DNA from: Planctomycetota bacterium | GTDB lineage: Bacteria > Planctomycetota > Phycisphaerae > Phycisphaerales > UBA1924 | Assembly (NCBI GenBank): GCA_023434205.1 | Contig: JAEYTB010000277.1 | Coordinates: 1-13,041, forward strand | Direction of reading: 5' to 3' | DNA: 13,041 bases | Part shown: one piece after another, positions 12,884-13,041 of the stretch | How the letters are laid out: the number at the start of each line of letters is the position of its first letter | How positions within the stretch are numbered: position 1 is the first letter of the stretch | Program-made: the position numbers and the translations under genes | Notes under the pieces: model-generated | Told to the model about the DNA's origin: nothing | The model's input: only the letters and a program-made list of their open reading frames with translations | Databases searched by the model: none

Positions 12884-13041
12884 TTGGATCACGTGTCGGA
12901 TGAGGTCCTCTTCGAACGCTACCGGGGGGGAGACCGCGCCGCGTTCCGAACGATTATCGAACGTCATCAGCCCGAGCTGCTGCGGTTCCTGATCCGCCTG
13001 GTGGGGGATCAGGCGGGCGCGGAGGACGTGTTTCAAGAGGC
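12884..13041 (+). CDS. Second ECF-type sigma factor (3' end outside window)
   Basis: An open frame runs off the window end after 52 codons. It encodes the start of a sigma-70 protein: VLFERYRGGDRAAFRTIIER then HQPELLRFLIRLVGDQ, and AGAEDVFQE, the region 2.1-2.2 core in which an Asp-Val/Ala-x-Gln-Glu motif contacts the RNA polymerase beta' clamp. It is not a copy of the - strand sigma factor at 11776-12384, which has EEIAQSVF at the same place. TTG 12884 is the preferred start (AGAAGG ten bases upstream); GTG 12893 is possible. The 61-base gap from DUF4286 (12823-12883) shows no clear promoter or terminator. Partner genes such as an anti-sigma factor or kinase would lie outside the window. Confidence 0.85.
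   Translation, partial: MDHVSDEVLFERYRGGDRAAFRTIIERHQPELLRFLIRLVGDQAGAEDVFQE

Overview
The window is very GC-rich, densely packed bacterial DNA, most likely from a planctomycete of the Phycisphaerae type. This rests on protein style, not on a marker gene: a von Willebrand A (VWA) protein behind a glycine-rich linker, an ExbB/ExbD set flanked by very large helical repeat proteins, and ECF sigma factors next to short membrane proteins. No rRNA, tRNA, mobile element, CRISPR array or phage gene was seen, and no stretch over 300 bases lacks a gene.

Region 1 (1-9976, + strand) looks like one long operon of eight genes, cut at its 5' end by the window edge. In order: a VWA protein (3' part only), a secreted protein of unknown function, a MotA/TolQ/ExbB proton-channel protein, two different ExbD/TolR proteins, a 910-residue exported helical-repeat protein, a 942-residue single-pass membrane protein with a degenerate J-like domain at its cytoplasmic end, and a small probably exported protein with a four-cysteine zinc ribbon. 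The genes overlap or sit 1-18 bases apart, with stop/start overlaps at four junctions. I infer an inner-membrane motor powered by ion flow (ExbB plus two ExbD) that works on a large periplasmic and envelope assembly. What it does is unknown. It is the best candidate here for an undescribed system.

Region 2 (10016-10423, +) is a stand-alone tRNA-binding domain protein of the methionyl-tRNA synthetase C-terminal type, with its own ribosome binding site. It converges tail-to-tail with region 3, leaving only four bases between the stop codons.

Region 3 (12384 down to 10428, - strand) is a three-gene regulatory cassette with overlapping ends: an ECF sigma factor, a single-pass membrane protein that could be its anti-sigma factor, and an exported, highly charged helical protein that could act as periplasmic sensor or effector.

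Region 4 (12517-13041, +) is read away from the sigma factor. It holds a DUF4286-type protein of about 100 residues and then the first 52 codons of a second ECF sigma factor, cut by the window end. Two sampled 60-base segments show that the + strand stays G-rich over C in both the + and - strand genes, so base skew here seems to follow replication more than transcription.
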